Below are positions 1 through 10,004 of a stretch of DNA of 64,000 nt, in pieces. The translations under genes and the position numbers were made by a program. How positions within the stretch are numbered: position 1 is the first letter of the stretch; every line of letters begins with the position of its first letter. This stretch comes from Hydrogenophaga sp. Lineage in GTDB: Bacteria > Pseudomonadota > Gammaproteobacteria > Burkholderiales > Burkholderiaceae_C. The notes beneath the pieces were generated by a model, which worked only from the letters and a program-made list of their open reading frames with translations, had not been told where the DNA came from and made no database searches. Location of the stretch: contig NZ_JAHBZK010000014.1 of assembly GCF_019635465.1 (NCBI RefSeq), forward strand, positions 1-64,000, written 5' to 3'.

Positions 1-498
1 GGGCACCGGGAAACGCACCGCGGTGATCAGCTCGCCGCTGTTGAGCGCGGTCGCGTACATGCCCTGGAAGTAGTCGTCGGCCTTGATCTCGCGCTGATCG
101 GTGACGATGGTGGCACCCAGCGCCAACACCGCGCTGGGGTAGCAGGCGGCGGGGTCGTTGTTGGCCAGCGAGCCGCCGATGGTGCCCATGGCGCGCACCT
201 GCCGATCGCCGATCTGGCCGGCGAGTGCGGCCAGCGCCGGGATCGACGACTTCACGTCGGCGTTGCTTGCCACGTCTTCGTGGCGCGTCATGGCACCGAT
301 GACCAGCTGGTTGCCCTCGCGGCGGATGCCGCGCAGCTCGGCCACGCCGCCGAGGTCGACCAGCGCGCCCGGCTGGGCCAGGCGTTGCTTGAGCGAGGCG
401 ATCAGCGTCTGGCCACCGGCCAGGGCTTGCGCGCCACCGCCGACCAAGCGCTTGGCGTCGGCCAGGGACTTGGGTTGTTCAAGGGTGAAGGCGTACAT
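1..498 (-). CDS. Molybdenum hydroxylase FAD-binding (medium) subunit, CoxM-like, partial
   Basis: This is the FAD subunit of a CO-dehydrogenase/xanthine-dehydrogenase family enzyme; it passes electrons from the [2Fe-2S] subunit to an acceptor. Only the N-terminal 166 codons are inside the window; the C-terminus lies beyond base 1. It begins MYAFTLEQPKSLADAKRLV. Two FAD-contact motifs are visible: AGGQTLIASLKQR near residue 29 and TIGGSLANNDPAACYP near residue 105. The start at 498 follows AAGGAG, which overlaps the TAA stop of the large subunit 12 bases upstream. It is the last of three genes in the order small-large-medium, the form II order; form I is medium-small-large. The true substrate is unknown. 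Confidence 0.9.
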   Translation of the reverse strand, partial: MYAFTLEQPKSLADAKRLVGGGAQALAGGQTLIASLKQRLAQPGALVDLGGVAELRGIRREGNQLVIGAMTRHEDVASNADVKSSIPALAALAGQIGDRQVRAMGTIGGSLANNDPAACYPSAVLALGATIVTDQREIKADDYFQGMYATALNSGELITAVRFPVP

Positions 499-510
499 GG
501 TCCTGTCTCC

Positions 511-2892
<2,382 letters not shown>

Positions 2893-2904
2893 GTCGTGTC
2901 TCCT

Positions 2905-3369
2905 TCACTTCATGGCGGCAGCGCCTTGCTGCACGGCCTTGACGATGTTGTGGTAACCCGTGCAGCGGCAGAGGTTGCCTTCGAGCTGCTCGCGGATGGC
3001 GTGTTCGTCGGCCTTGGGTTGGCGCTGGCACAGGTCCACCGCACTCATCACCATGCCGGTGGTGCAGAAGCCGCATTGCAGGCCGTGGCACTCCTTGAAG
3101 GCCGCCTGCATGGGGTGCATGGTGCCGTCGGCGGCGGCCAGACCCTCGATGGTGGTGACCTCGCGCCCGGCCACCTGCGCCACCAGTACGTTGCACGACT
3201 TGACGGCCTTGCCGTCGATCAACACGGTGCAGGCGCCGCACTGGGCGGTGTCGCAGCCGACATGGGTTCCGGTGAGTCGCAGGTTCTCTCGCAGGGCCTG
3301 CACCAGCAAGGTGTGCGCAGGCGCATCCACGGTCACGGCGCGGCCGTTGACCTTGAGTTCGACGGGCAT
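2905..3369 (-). CDS. Molybdenum hydroxylase [2Fe-2S] small subunit, CoxS-like
   Basis: A 154-residue electron-transfer subunit with two [2Fe-2S] clusters. The plant-ferredoxin-type site is GCDTAQCGAC plus a later SC (Cys near 39, 44, 47, 59). The second, helical-domain site is QCGFC together with NLCRCTGYHN. The start at 3369 (MPVELKVNGR) is chosen because AGGAG stands seven bases before it. A longer reading begins at 3414, but its extra N-terminus is not family-like and has no ribosome site. It is the first gene of the leftward operon and faces the rightward aldehyde oxidoreductase cluster across 331 bases of control DNA. Confidence 0.93.
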   Translation of the reverse strand: MPVELKVNGRAVTVDAPAHTLLVQALRENLRLTGTHVGCDTAQCGACTVLIDGKAVKSCNVLVAQVAGREVTTIEGLAAADGTMHPMQAAFKECHGLQCGFCTTGMVMSAVDLCQRQPKADEHAIREQLEGNLCRCTGYHNIVKAVQQGAAAMK

Positions 3370-3428
3370 GTTTGTCTCCTGGGTTGTCGTGGGAAGGCCA
3401 ATCCAGTGGAGCACGCGACCCGGGGCGC

Positions 3429-3445
3429 GATTCGAGGGTTAACCC
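3429..3445. repeat. Direct repeat copy 1 with GGGTTAACCC palindrome
   Basis: The 17-base string GATTCGAGGGTTAACCC occurs here and again at 3594-3610. Each copy holds the perfect 10-base palindrome GGGTTAACCC. The two copies sit near opposite ends of the 331-base intergenic region and bracket two longer dyads. They could be a regulator's operators or the ends of a duplicated promoter block. Seen directly; function inferred. Confidence 0.6.
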
Positions 3446-3472
3446 CCGAAAGCCCGGCACTGCCCGACATGT

Positions 3473-3485
3473 TCTCAATTTGAGA
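3473..3485. promoter_or_regulatory. Operator-like dyad TCTCAATTTGAGA
   Basis: A perfect 13-base dyad, arms TCTCAA/TTGAGA around a central T. A near copy is centred 89 bases to the right at 3568. Paired dyads with TCTCA/TGAGA arms between divergent operons suggest binding of a dimeric regulator, possibly with looping. No regulator gene lies next to them, so the binding protein is unknown. Confidence 0.5.
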
Positions 3486-3560
3486 TTCGGGCCATGCACA
3501 ACGCGCATTGGCATGACGTATGGGCAAGTTGCATAGGGATTTGAGCCATCCGTTGCGGGC

Positions 3561-3575
3561 GTCTCAATCTGAGAC
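3561..3575. promoter_or_regulatory. Operator-like dyad GTCTCAATCTGAGAC
   Basis: A 15-base dyad with six-base arms GTCTCA/TGAGAC. It shares the TCTCAA/TGAGA core with the dyad at 3473-3485. It sits about 130 bases upstream of aorA and 190 bases upstream of the small-subunit gene. It probably belongs to the same regulatory system. I found no GG-N10-GC sigma54 element near it on either strand. Confidence 0.5.
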
Positions 3576-3593
3576 TTTCTGCGACACCGGCCG

Positions 3594-3610
3594 GATTCGA
3601 GGGTTAACCC
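3594..3610. repeat. Direct repeat copy 2 with GGGTTAACCC palindrome
   Basis: Second copy of the 17-base repeat at 3429-3445, 165 bases away in the same orientation, again containing GGGTTAACCC. It lies just upstream of the only weak promoter-like match for aorA (3633-3661). Confidence 0.6.
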
Positions 3611-3632
3611 TTTCTTCAAACCGGGTGGACCT

Positions 3633-3661
3633 TTGAACAATCGTATGCAGACCCATGCATA
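3633..3661 (+). promoter_or_regulatory. Weak candidate sigma70 promoter for aorA
   Basis: TTGAAC (3633-3638) and TGCATA (3656-3661) are 17 bases apart and lie 40 bases upstream of the aorA start. The -10 match is poor, so this is only a candidate. The rest of the 3370-3700 stretch holds the dyads and repeats listed separately and no gene. Confidence 0.25.
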
Positions 3662-3700
3662 CCGCGCCGCGGTCATGGCGTCGCCCCACAGGAGACAAGA

Positions 3701-4177
3701 ATGCAGAAGGTGCTTCACATCGACCCGGAGAAGTGCACGGGTTGCCTGCAGTGCGAAATGGCCTGCTCGTACGAGAACCACGGGGTGTTCGCGACCTCGA
3801 AGTCGCGCATCAAGGTCTTCGACTTCCACCACACCGGCAAGAAGGTGCCCTACACCTGCACCCAGTGCGACGAGGCCTGGTGCCTGCACGCCTGCCCGGT
3901 GGAAGCCATCACGCTGGACAAGGCCACCGGCGCCAAGGTGGTCAACGATTCCACCTGCGTGGGCTGCAAGGTCTGCACCATCGCGTGCCCGTTCGGCACC
4001 ATCAACTACGTCCAGGAGACGGGCAAGGTCCAGAAGTGCGACCTGTGCGGCGGCGAGCCCGCCTGCGCCGAGGCCTGCCCCACCGGCGCGATCACCTTCA
4101 TCGACGCCAACTGGACCGGTCTGGACCGCATGAAGCAATGGGCCGACAAGCTGGGCAACCAGCCGTCTGCGGCCTGA
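3701..4177 (+). CDS. aorA: Tungsten aldehyde oxidoreductase, ferredoxin-like subunit AorA
   Basis: A 158-residue polyferredoxin. Four cysteine groups support four [4Fe-4S] clusters: CTGCLQCEMAC near 18, CTQCDEAWCLHAC near 52, CVGCKVCTIAC near 86 and CDLCGGEPACAEAC near 112. In Aromatoleum aromaticum the AorA subunit forms the electron wire that stacks with AorB into filaments (established knowledge). The start follows AGGAG at good spacing, and the gene is 27 bases upstream of aorB. Other 4Fe-4S subunits of this size exist (HycB/DmsB type), but the adjacent AFOR-family gene fixes the assignment. Confidence 0.92.
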   Translation: MQKVLHIDPEKCTGCLQCEMACSYENHGVFATSKSRIKVFDFHHTGKKVPYTCTQCDEAWCLHACPVEAITLDKATGAKVVNDSTCVGCKVCTIACPFGTINYVQETGKVQKCDLCGGEPACAEACPTGAITFIDANWTGLDRMKQWADKLGNQPSAA

Positions 4178-4204
4178 GCACCGAACACCCGAAGGAGCCA
4201 CACC

Positions 4205-6052
4205 ATGTCCTGGGCTGGAAAAATCCTCCGCGTCAACCTGACCGCGGGCACCATCACCTCTGAACCCCTCAACAAGGCCTGGGCGCGCGACTACATCGGC
4301 TCGCGCGGCCTGGGGACCAAGTACTTCGTGAGCGAGGTTGACCCCAAGGTCGATCCGCTGGCGGTCGAGAACAAGATCATCTGGGCCACCGGGCCCCTGA
4401 CCGGCACCATGGCCTCCACCGGTGGGCGCTACACCGTCATCACCAAGGGGCCGTTGACCGGTGCCATTGCCTGCTCCAACTCGGGCGGCTACTGGGGCGC
4501 GGAGCTCAAGATGGCCGGCTGGGACATGGTCATCTTCGAGGGCAAGTCGCCCAAGCCGGTGTACCTAGTCATCAACGACGACGTGGCCGAGCTGCGCGAC
4601 GCCTCGCACCTGTGGGGCCAGACGGTCTGGAAGACCGAAGAGATCATCAAGAACCAGCTGCAGGACCCGCTGGTGCGCGTCTCCAGCATTGGCCAGGCGG
4701 GCGAGAACGAGGTGCTGTACGCCGCCATCGTCAACGACCTTCACCGCGCGGCCGGCCGCTCGGGCGTGGGCGCGGTGATGGGCAGCAAGAACCTCAAGGC
4801 CATTGCCGTGCGCGGCACCAAGGGTGTCGGCAACATCCGCGACCCCAAGGGCTTCATGCAGGCCGTGAAAGAGAAGAAGAAGATCCTGGCCGAGAACGCC
4901 GTGACCGGCCAGGGCCTGCCCACCTATGGCACGCAGGTGTTGATGAACGTCATCAACGAAGTGGGCGCGCTGCCCACGCGCAACCACCGCGACGTGCAGT
5001 TCGAGGGCGCCAAGGACATCTCGGCCGAGGCCATGGCCACGCCGCGCGAGAGCGATGGCAAGAAGCACCTGGTGACCAACCAGGCCTGTTTCGGTTGCAC
5101 CATCGCCTGCGGTCGCGTGAGCAAGATCGACGAGACCCACTTCACCGTGAAGAACAAGCCCGAGTACTGGGGCGCCAACGGCGGTCTGGAGTACGAAGCG
5201 GCCTGGGCGCTGGGCGCGGCCAACGGGGTGAACGATCTGGAGGCGCTTCAGTACGCCAACCTGCTGTGCAACGAGTACGGCATGGACCCGATCAGCTTCG
5301 GCGCCACCATTGGCGCGGTGATGGAGCTCTACGAGATGGGCGTGCTTACCAAGGAGCAGATCGGCATCGACGCGCCCTTCGGTTCGGCGGCGGCACTGGC
5401 GGCGTTTGCCGAAATGACCGGCAAGGGCGAAGGCTTCGGCAAGGAGATCGGCCTGGGCTCGGCGCGCCTGACCAAAAAGTACGGCCACCCTGACCTGTCC
5501 ATGAGCGTCAAAGGCCAGGAGTTCCCGGCCTACGACGGCCGCGTGATCCAGGGCATTGGCCTGGCCTACGCCACCAGCAACCGCGGCGCCTGCCACCTGC
5601 GCGGCTACACCATTGCTTCCGAGGTGCTGGGCATTCCGGTCAAGACCGAGCCGACCGAGAGCGCCGGCAAGCCCGAACTGGTCAAGGCCTTCCAGGACGC
5701 GACCGCGGCGTTCGACTCGTCGGGCCTGTGCGTGTTCACGACCTTCGCCTGGGGCGTGGCCGATCTGGCGCCGCAGCTGCAGGCCGCGTGCGACGCCAGC
5801 TACACCACCGAAGAACTCGAGAAGATCGGCGAGCGCATCTGGAACATGGAGCGCGAGTTCAACAACGCGGCCGGCTTCACGCCCAAGGACGACTCGCTGC
5901 CCAAACGCCTGCTGACCGAAGCCGCCAAGACCGGCCCGGGCAAAGGCATGGTCAGCCAGCTGCCCGAGATGCTGCCCAAGTACTACGCGGTGCGCGGCTG
6001 GGACAAGGAAGGCCGGCCGACCAAGGAAACCAAGGCCCGTCTGGGCCTGTGA
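4205..6052 (+). CDS. aorB: Tungsten-dependent aldehyde oxidoreductase catalytic subunit AorB
   Basis: A 615-residue member of the aldehyde ferredoxin oxidoreductase family, which oxidises aldehydes to acids, or reduces acids with low-potential electrons, at a W-bis-pyranopterin centre. The N-terminal pterin-binding domain opens MSWAGKILRVNL and contains the ATGPLTGT stretch near 61. The [4Fe-4S] ligands are Cys295, Cys298 and Cys302 (CFGCTIAC) plus Cys509 in DSSGLC, as in the Pyrococcus enzyme. Length matches the family. It is preceded by GGAG and followed by an intrinsic terminator before aorC. No tungstate transporter or cofactor gene is in this window apart from the MoaD-like gene downstream. 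Confidence 0.95.
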   Translation: MSWAGKILRVNLTAGTITSEPLNKAWARDYIGSRGLGTKYFVSEVDPKVDPLAVENKIIWATGPLTGTMASTGGRYTVITKGPLTGAIACSNSGGYWGAELKMAGWDMVIFEGKSPKPVYLVINDDVAELRDASHLWGQTVWKTEEIIKNQLQDPLVRVSSIGQAGENEVLYAAIVNDLHRAAGRSGVGAVMGSKNLKAIAVRGTKGVGNIRDPKGFMQAVKEKKKILAENAVTGQGLPTYGTQVLMNVINEVGALPTRNHRDVQFEGAKDISAEAMATPRESDGKKHLVTNQACFGCTIACGRVSKIDETHFTVKNKPEYWGANGGLEYEAAWALGAANGVNDLEALQYANLLCNEYGMDPISFGATIGAVMELYEMGVLTKEQIGIDAPFGSAAALAAFAEMTGKGEGFGKEIGLGSARLTKKYGHPDLSMSVKGQEFPAYDGRVIQGIGLAYATSNRGACHLRGYTIASEVLGIPVKTEPTESAGKPELVKAFQDATAAFDSSGLCVFTTFAWGVADLAPQLQAACDASYTTEELEKIGERIWNMEREFNNAAGFTPKDDSLPKRLLTEAAKTGPGKGMVSQLPEMLPKYYAVRGWDKEGRPTKETKARLGL

Positions 6053-6087
6053 CGGGACTTGTTCCCGTCGGCATGTGTTGAACCTCC

Positions 6088-6118
6088 GGGGCAGTGCGTG
6101 CGCTGCCCCCTTTTTTTT
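6088..6118 (+). terminator. Intrinsic terminator between aorB and aorC
   Basis: A GC-rich stem GGGGCAG (6088-6094) pairs with CTGCCCC (6103-6109) and is followed within one base by eight T residues (6111-6118). This is a textbook rho-independent terminator, yet it lies inside the aor cluster, 36 bases after the aorB stop and 13 bases before the aorC start. Partial read-through would make AorC and the downstream proteins scarcer than AorA and AorB. Confidence 0.85.
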
Positions 6119-6131
6119 GCAGGAGCCCTGC

Positions 6132-7406
6132 ATGCACCACGTCATTCTTGGCGCCGGCCCGGCCGGCGTGATCGCCGCCGAAACCATCCGCAAGCAGGCG
6201 CCCGCCGCCACCATCACGCTGGTGGGCGACGAGGCCGAGCCGCCGTACTCGCGCATGGCCATTCCCTACCTGCTGGTGGGCAACATCGATGAGCGCGGCA
6301 CCTACCTGCGCAAGCAGGCTTCGCACTATGAGCAATTGCGGGTGAAGCAGGTGCGGGCCAAAGCCACGGCGGTGGACGCGGCCAAGCGCACTGTGACGCT
6401 CGACGACGGCCAGACCTTGTCCTTCGACCGCCTCTTGATCGCCACCGGTTCGCACCCAGTCCGCCCGCCGATCCCCGGCATCGACCTGCCCGGTGTGCAC
6501 CCTTGCTGGACGCTGGAAGATGCGCGGGCCATCGCGCAGCTGGCCAGACCTGGTGCGCGGGTGCTGCAGATGGGCGCGGGCTTCATTGGTTGCATCATCA
6601 TGGAAGCGCTCAAGCAGCGTGGCGTGGCGCTGAGCGTGGTCGAGATGGGTGACCGCATGGTGCCGCGCATGATGGGCCCCACCGCGGGTGCCATGATCAA
6701 GCGCTGGTGCGAACAGCAGGGCGTCACCGTGCACACCGGCACCAAGGTCGAAGCCATCGAGGCCGGCTCGCCGCTGCGGGTGAAGCTGTCGAACGGCCAC
6801 ACCGTCGACGTCGATCTGGTGATCAGCGCCACGGGCGTGCGGCCCGCCATCGGCTTCCTCAAGGACTCGGGCATCACCTGCCTGCGCGGTGTGCTCACCG
6901 ACGAGCACCTGCAGACCAACGTGCCGGGTGTGTACGCCGCTGGCGATTGCGCCGAGGCCTTTGACAAGGTGAGTGGCCAGACCATCGTGAGCGCGATCCA
7001 GCCCAACGCCGCGGAGCAGGCGCGCGTGGCTGCCCTCAACATGGTCGGGCAGCGCACCAGCCTCAAAGGCGTGACGCAGATCAACGTGCTCGACACGCTG
7101 GGCATGATCTCCACCAGCTTCGGCAACTGGGAAGGCGTCCCCGGCGGCCAGCACGTCGAACTCACTGATGAGGCGGCCGGGCGCCACCTGAGCCTGCAGT
7201 TCGCGGGCGATGTGATGGTGGGCTGCAACTCGGTGGGCTGGACGGCACACGTCGGCGTGATGCGCGGCCTGGTGGAAGGGCAGGTGAAGCTGGGCGAGTG
7301 GAAGGACCACCTCATGGCCGACCCCACGCGCCTGATGGAGGCCTACCTGGCGGCGTCGCAAGGGCAGGACGACTGGAGCGGTGCGGCCGACTCCCGCCGC
7401 CGATGA
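6132..7406 (+). CDS. aorC: Aldehyde oxidoreductase FAD/NAD(P)-binding subunit AorC
   Basis: A 424-residue pyridine-nucleotide-disulphide-type oxidoreductase that would exchange electrons between the AorA iron-sulphur chain and NAD. The N-terminal FAD motif is GAGPAGVIAAETIRK near residue 6, and the second nucleotide-binding motif is GAGFIGCIIMEALK near 152. The TNVPGVYAAGDCAE motif near 273 contacts FAD. The start at 6132 (MHHVILGAGPAG) has AGGAG nine bases upstream. A longer reading from 6075 would run through the terminator and is rejected. The stop overlaps an ATG at 7403, so translation may be coupled to the next gene. Confidence 0.9.
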   Translation: MHHVILGAGPAGVIAAETIRKQAPAATITLVGDEAEPPYSRMAIPYLLVGNIDERGTYLRKQASHYEQLRVKQVRAKATAVDAAKRTVTLDDGQTLSFDRLLIATGSHPVRPPIPGIDLPGVHPCWTLEDARAIAQLARPGARVLQMGAGFIGCIIMEALKQRGVALSVVEMGDRMVPRMMGPTAGAMIKRWCEQQGVTVHTGTKVEAIEAGSPLRVKLSNGHTVDVDLVISATGVRPAIGFLKDSGITCLRGVLTDEHLQTNVPGVYAAGDCAEAFDKVSGQTIVSAIQPNAAEQARVAALNMVGQRTSLKGVTQINVLDTLGMISTSFGNWEGVPGGQHVELTDEAAGRHLSLQFAGDVMVGCNSVGWTAHVGVMRGLVEGQVKLGEWKDHLMADPTRLMEAYLAASQGQDDWSGAADSRRR

Positions 7407-7426
7407 GCGCGGTCCACAATGCCCGC

Positions 7427-7681
7427 ATGAAGATCACGCTCAAGCTGTTTGCCACGCTGACGGATTACCTGCCGCACGAAGCGCGCCGCGCCAACCAGAT
7501 CGACATCGAGGTCGACCCCGACGCCAGCGTGCAGCAGATCATCGACCCCTACGGCATGCCGCCCAAGCTGGTTCACCTGGTGCTGGTCAACGGCAAGTAC
7601 CTCTCGCCCGAGGAGCGGCTGTCGGCGCACCTGCAGCCGGGCGATGTGTTGGCGATCTGGCCGCCAATCGCCGGCGGCTGA
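7427..7681 (+). CDS. MoaD/ThiS-like sulphur carrier of the aor cluster
   Basis: An 84-residue ubiquitin-fold protein beginning MKITLKLFATLTDYLP and ending PPIAGG. The C-terminal Gly-Gly is the tail that is adenylated and thiocarboxylated in MoaD-type carriers for the pyranopterin dithiolene. A dedicated MoaD-like gene is normal in tungsten-enzyme clusters, where it is thought to supply the metal-binding pterin. The start is uncertain. MKITL at 7427 fits the family, while an ATG at 7403 overlaps the aorC stop as ATGA and would add eight residues; neither has a clear ribosome site. Confidence 0.87.
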   Translation: MKITLKLFATLTDYLPHEARRANQIDIEVDPDASVQQIIDPYGMPPKLVHLVLVNGKYLSPEERLSAHLQPGDVLAIWPPIAGG

Positions 7682-7691
7682 CGAGTGCAGC

Positions 7692-7991
7692 GTGCAATCG
7701 CATTACGCCGAGGCCTTCGAGCGCGACATGGGTTGCACCGAGGCCGAGTGGCTGGGCTGGCTGCCGGCGGCCATCGGCGAGCACCCCTGGCGACGCGATG
7801 GCTCCCTAGTTGAGGTCGAACTGCCTGGCGGGCGCTTGTACCTGCAGTGGACCGTGATGCCACGGCGCGTCATTGCCCTGGTGCGTCTGCCGGTGTTGCG
7901 GGTGCGGTTCCGCTTCGACGGGCTCGACGACGCGCAGCGCTACGCCTTCATGCGGCGCTTTGACCTGTACATGCAACGCGGGGGTGGCTGA
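7692..7991 (+). CDS. Small conserved protein of the aor cluster (AorE-like)
   Basis: A 99-residue protein of unknown function starting at GTG 7692, eleven bases after the MoaD-like stop. It begins MQSHYAEAFERDMGCTEAEW. It has a basic, arginine-rich middle (MPRRVIALVRLPVLRVRFRF) and an aromatic C-terminus ending FDLYMQRGGG. No cysteine motif, signal peptide or membrane span is visible. A gene of this size occupies the same place in the Aromatoleum-type aor operon, so a role in assembling or maturing the tungsten enzyme is plausible but unproven. An ATG at 7728 is an alternative start. Confidence 0.72.
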   Translation: MQSHYAEAFERDMGCTEAEWLGWLPAAIGEHPWRRDGSLVEVELPGGRLYLQWTVMPRRVIALVRLPVLRVRFRFDGLDDAQRYAFMRRFDLYMQRGGG

Positions 7992-8025
7992 AGCCGCGAG
8001 CGCGGTGCGGCTACGCTTCGCGATC

Positions 8026-9249
8026 ATGGATGCCCTGATCACCGCCGCCGCCCGCGCCCTGGCCGCGGGCGATGCGCTGGGCGCGCTCAAACGCGTGGCC
8101 TTGCGCGACGACCCGCCCGCGTTGGCCTTGCGCGGCATTGCGCTGGCGCAGCTGGGCGAGTTCGAGCGGGCGCGCGAGTTGTTGCGTCAGGCGGCCAGGC
8201 GCTTTGGGTCGCACGAAGCCTTGGCGCGCGCACGCTGCGTGGTGGCCGAGGCCGAGGTCGCGCTGGCCATGCGCGATCTGGGTGGTCTGCCGCGCGGCTT
8301 GCTGGCCGCGGCCGAGGTGCTGGCGGCGCACGGTGATGTGGCCAACGCGGCGCAAGCGCGGTTGGTGGCGGCCCGCCGGTGCGTGTTGCTCGGGCAGCTC
8401 GACGAAGCGGCGCAGGCGCTGGCCTTGGTGGACGAGGCGGCATTGCCCGGGCCGCTGCACCAGGCACTGGCCGCCTTGACCGCCGGTGAGCTGGCCTGGC
8501 GAGCCTGGCGCGTGGGCCCTGCGGACGAGGCCTTGCGGCGGGCACAGCTTCTGGCTGCACGCGCCGGCGTGCCCGCGTTGCTGGCCGAGGTGAGCGATGC
8601 GCAGTCGGCCTTGCTGCGTCCGGCCGCACAGGTGGTGCGTCAGGGACAAACCACCTTGCTTGCGCTGGGCGAGGTGGATGCGTTGCTGGCAACGCCCGCG
8701 CTGGTGGTGGACGCGTGTCGGCGTGGCCTGGGTGTGGGCGCGCAGTGGGTGCCGCTGGCCGGGCGGCCGGTGCTGTTCGCACTGGCCCGTGCGTTGGCGG
8801 CCGCGTGGCCGGGCGACGTTGCGCGCCATGCGCTGATCGCCGAGGCCTTTCGCACCCGCCACGCCGATGAGACCCTGCGCGCGCGCCTGCGTGTGGAGAT
8901 CGGGCGCCTGCGCGCGCTGTGGCGCGATGTGGCCGCCATCGAAGCCACGCCGAGCGGTTATGCCTTGCGCGCGCTGCATGGGCGCGAGGTGGTGCTGTTG
9001 CTGCCGCCGGTGGCGGGCGAGCAGGCCGCGCTGCAGGCCCTGCTCTCGGACGGCGTGGCCTGGTCCACCTCGGCCCTGGCATTGGCCATGGGCGCCAGTC
9101 AGCGCACGGTGCAGCGCGCACTGGCCGAACTGCAGGCCGAGGGCCGGGTGCGTGCCATTGGGCAGGGCAGGGCGCGGCGCTGGCTGGCCCCACCCCTGAG
9201 CGAAATCGCGACGATCTTGTTACTCCCCACGGCGCTGCCGATTGCCTAG
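8026..9249 (+). CDS. TPR-rich transcriptional regulator with C-terminal winged helix
   Basis: A 407-residue, Ala/Leu-rich protein. Residues about 1-230 are repeated helical pairs of the TPR type (LALRGIALAQLGEFERAREL near 30). A middle segment near 255-315 resembles the DNA-binding effector domain of SARP/OmpR-like proteins (RHALIAEAFRTRHADETLR). The C-terminus near 345-395 is a winged helix-turn-helix (ALAMGASQRTVQRALAELQ, then GRVRAIGQGRARRW). It probably controls the neighbouring propeller and DUF899 genes. ATG 8026 (MDALITAAARAL) is chosen; a longer reading from 7873 overlaps the previous gene and has a non-protein-like Cys/Ser start. Confidence 0.75.
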   Translation: MDALITAAARALAAGDALGALKRVALRDDPPALALRGIALAQLGEFERARELLRQAARRFGSHEALARARCVVAEAEVALAMRDLGGLPRGLLAAAEVLAAHGDVANAAQARLVAARRCVLLGQLDEAAQALALVDEAALPGPLHQALAALTAGELAWRAWRVGPADEALRRAQLLAARAGVPALLAEVSDAQSALLRPAAQVVRQGQTTLLALGEVDALLATPALVVDACRRGLGVGAQWVPLAGRPVLFALARALAAAWPGDVARHALIAEAFRTRHADETLRARLRVEIGRLRALWRDVAAIEATPSGYALRALHGREVVLLLPPVAGEQAALQALLSDGVAWSTSALALAMGASQRTVQRALAELQAEGRVRAIGQGRARRWLAPPLSEIATILLLPTALPIA

Positions 9250-9296
9250 AGTGCGCTCCATGGCACCGCCTCCGGTGCCGATGAAAGGAGCCACCC

Positions 9297-9956
9297 ATGA
9301 GCCGAAACCCGCCCCCGCCAACCGCCGACATCGTCCGCGAGTACGGCCCGTTCGACGGCGCGAGCGCCGTGCACGGCGTGACCCACGATGGCCGGCACGT
9401 CTGGGCCGCTGTCGGCGCGCGCATCGTGGCCTTTGATCCGGCCAGCGGCGAGACCCAGCACCGCATTGAGCAGCCGTGCGACGCCGGCACCGCGTTCGAT
9501 GGCCGATTCCTGTACCAGATCGCCGAGGCCCGCATCGACAAGATCGATCCGGCCAGTGGTGCGGTGGTGGCCAGCATCCCGGCGCCGGGGCAGGGTGCGG
9601 ACTCGGGTCTGACCTGGGCCGAGGGCAGTCTCTGGGTCGGGCAGTACCGCAGCCGCCAGATCCACCAGATCGACCCGGACACCGGTGCCATCCGCCGAAC
9701 CATCGAGTCGAACCGCTTTGTGACCGGTGTGACCTGGGTCGATGGTGAGTTCTGGCACGGCACCTGGGAGGGCGACGAGAGCGAGTTGCGCCAGATCGAC
9801 CCGGCCAGCGGCGCCGTGCTGCAGCGCCTGCAGATGCCCAGTGGCATGGGTGTGAGCGGACTGGAGTCCGACGGCGCCGATCTGTTTTATTGCGGCGGAG
9901 GTGGCAGCGGCAAGGTGCGCGCCGTGAAGCGGCCGCGCCGCACGGCCGTCAAGTGA
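9297..9956 (+). CDS. Six-bladed beta-propeller protein (Vgb/glutamine-cyclotransferase-like)
   Basis: A 219-residue protein made of repeats of about 42 residues, each with an IDPASGAV-type turn (VAFDPASGET near 43, KIDPASGAVV near 82, QIDPDTGAIR near 123, QIDPASGAVL near 164). Such repeats fold as a beta-propeller and are found in Vgb lyases, SMP-30 proteins and glutamine cyclotransferases. The catalytic set of none of these is clear, so function is open. There is no signal peptide, so it should be cytoplasmic. AAGGAG stands ten bases before the start. It lies between the TPR regulator and DUF899, probably in one operon. Confidence 0.8.
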   Translation: MSRNPPPPTADIVREYGPFDGASAVHGVTHDGRHVWAAVGARIVAFDPASGETQHRIEQPCDAGTAFDGRFLYQIAEARIDKIDPASGAVVASIPAPGQGADSGLTWAEGSLWVGQYRSRQIHQIDPDTGAIRRTIESNRFVTGVTWVDGEFWHGTWEGDESELRQIDPASGAVLQRLQMPSGMGVSGLESDGADLFYCGGGGSGKVRAVKRPRRTAVK

Positions 9957-10004
9957 CGGCCTTGTACCCAACCCGACCCACAACCCTCACCGAGGAGTCC
10001 CTTC

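Noticed and set aside
3489-3545. Sigma54 promoter near TTGGCATGACG for the aor operon
   Set aside because: No GG-N10-GC spacing is present in the candidate (GG-N10-GG), so it fails the core rule.
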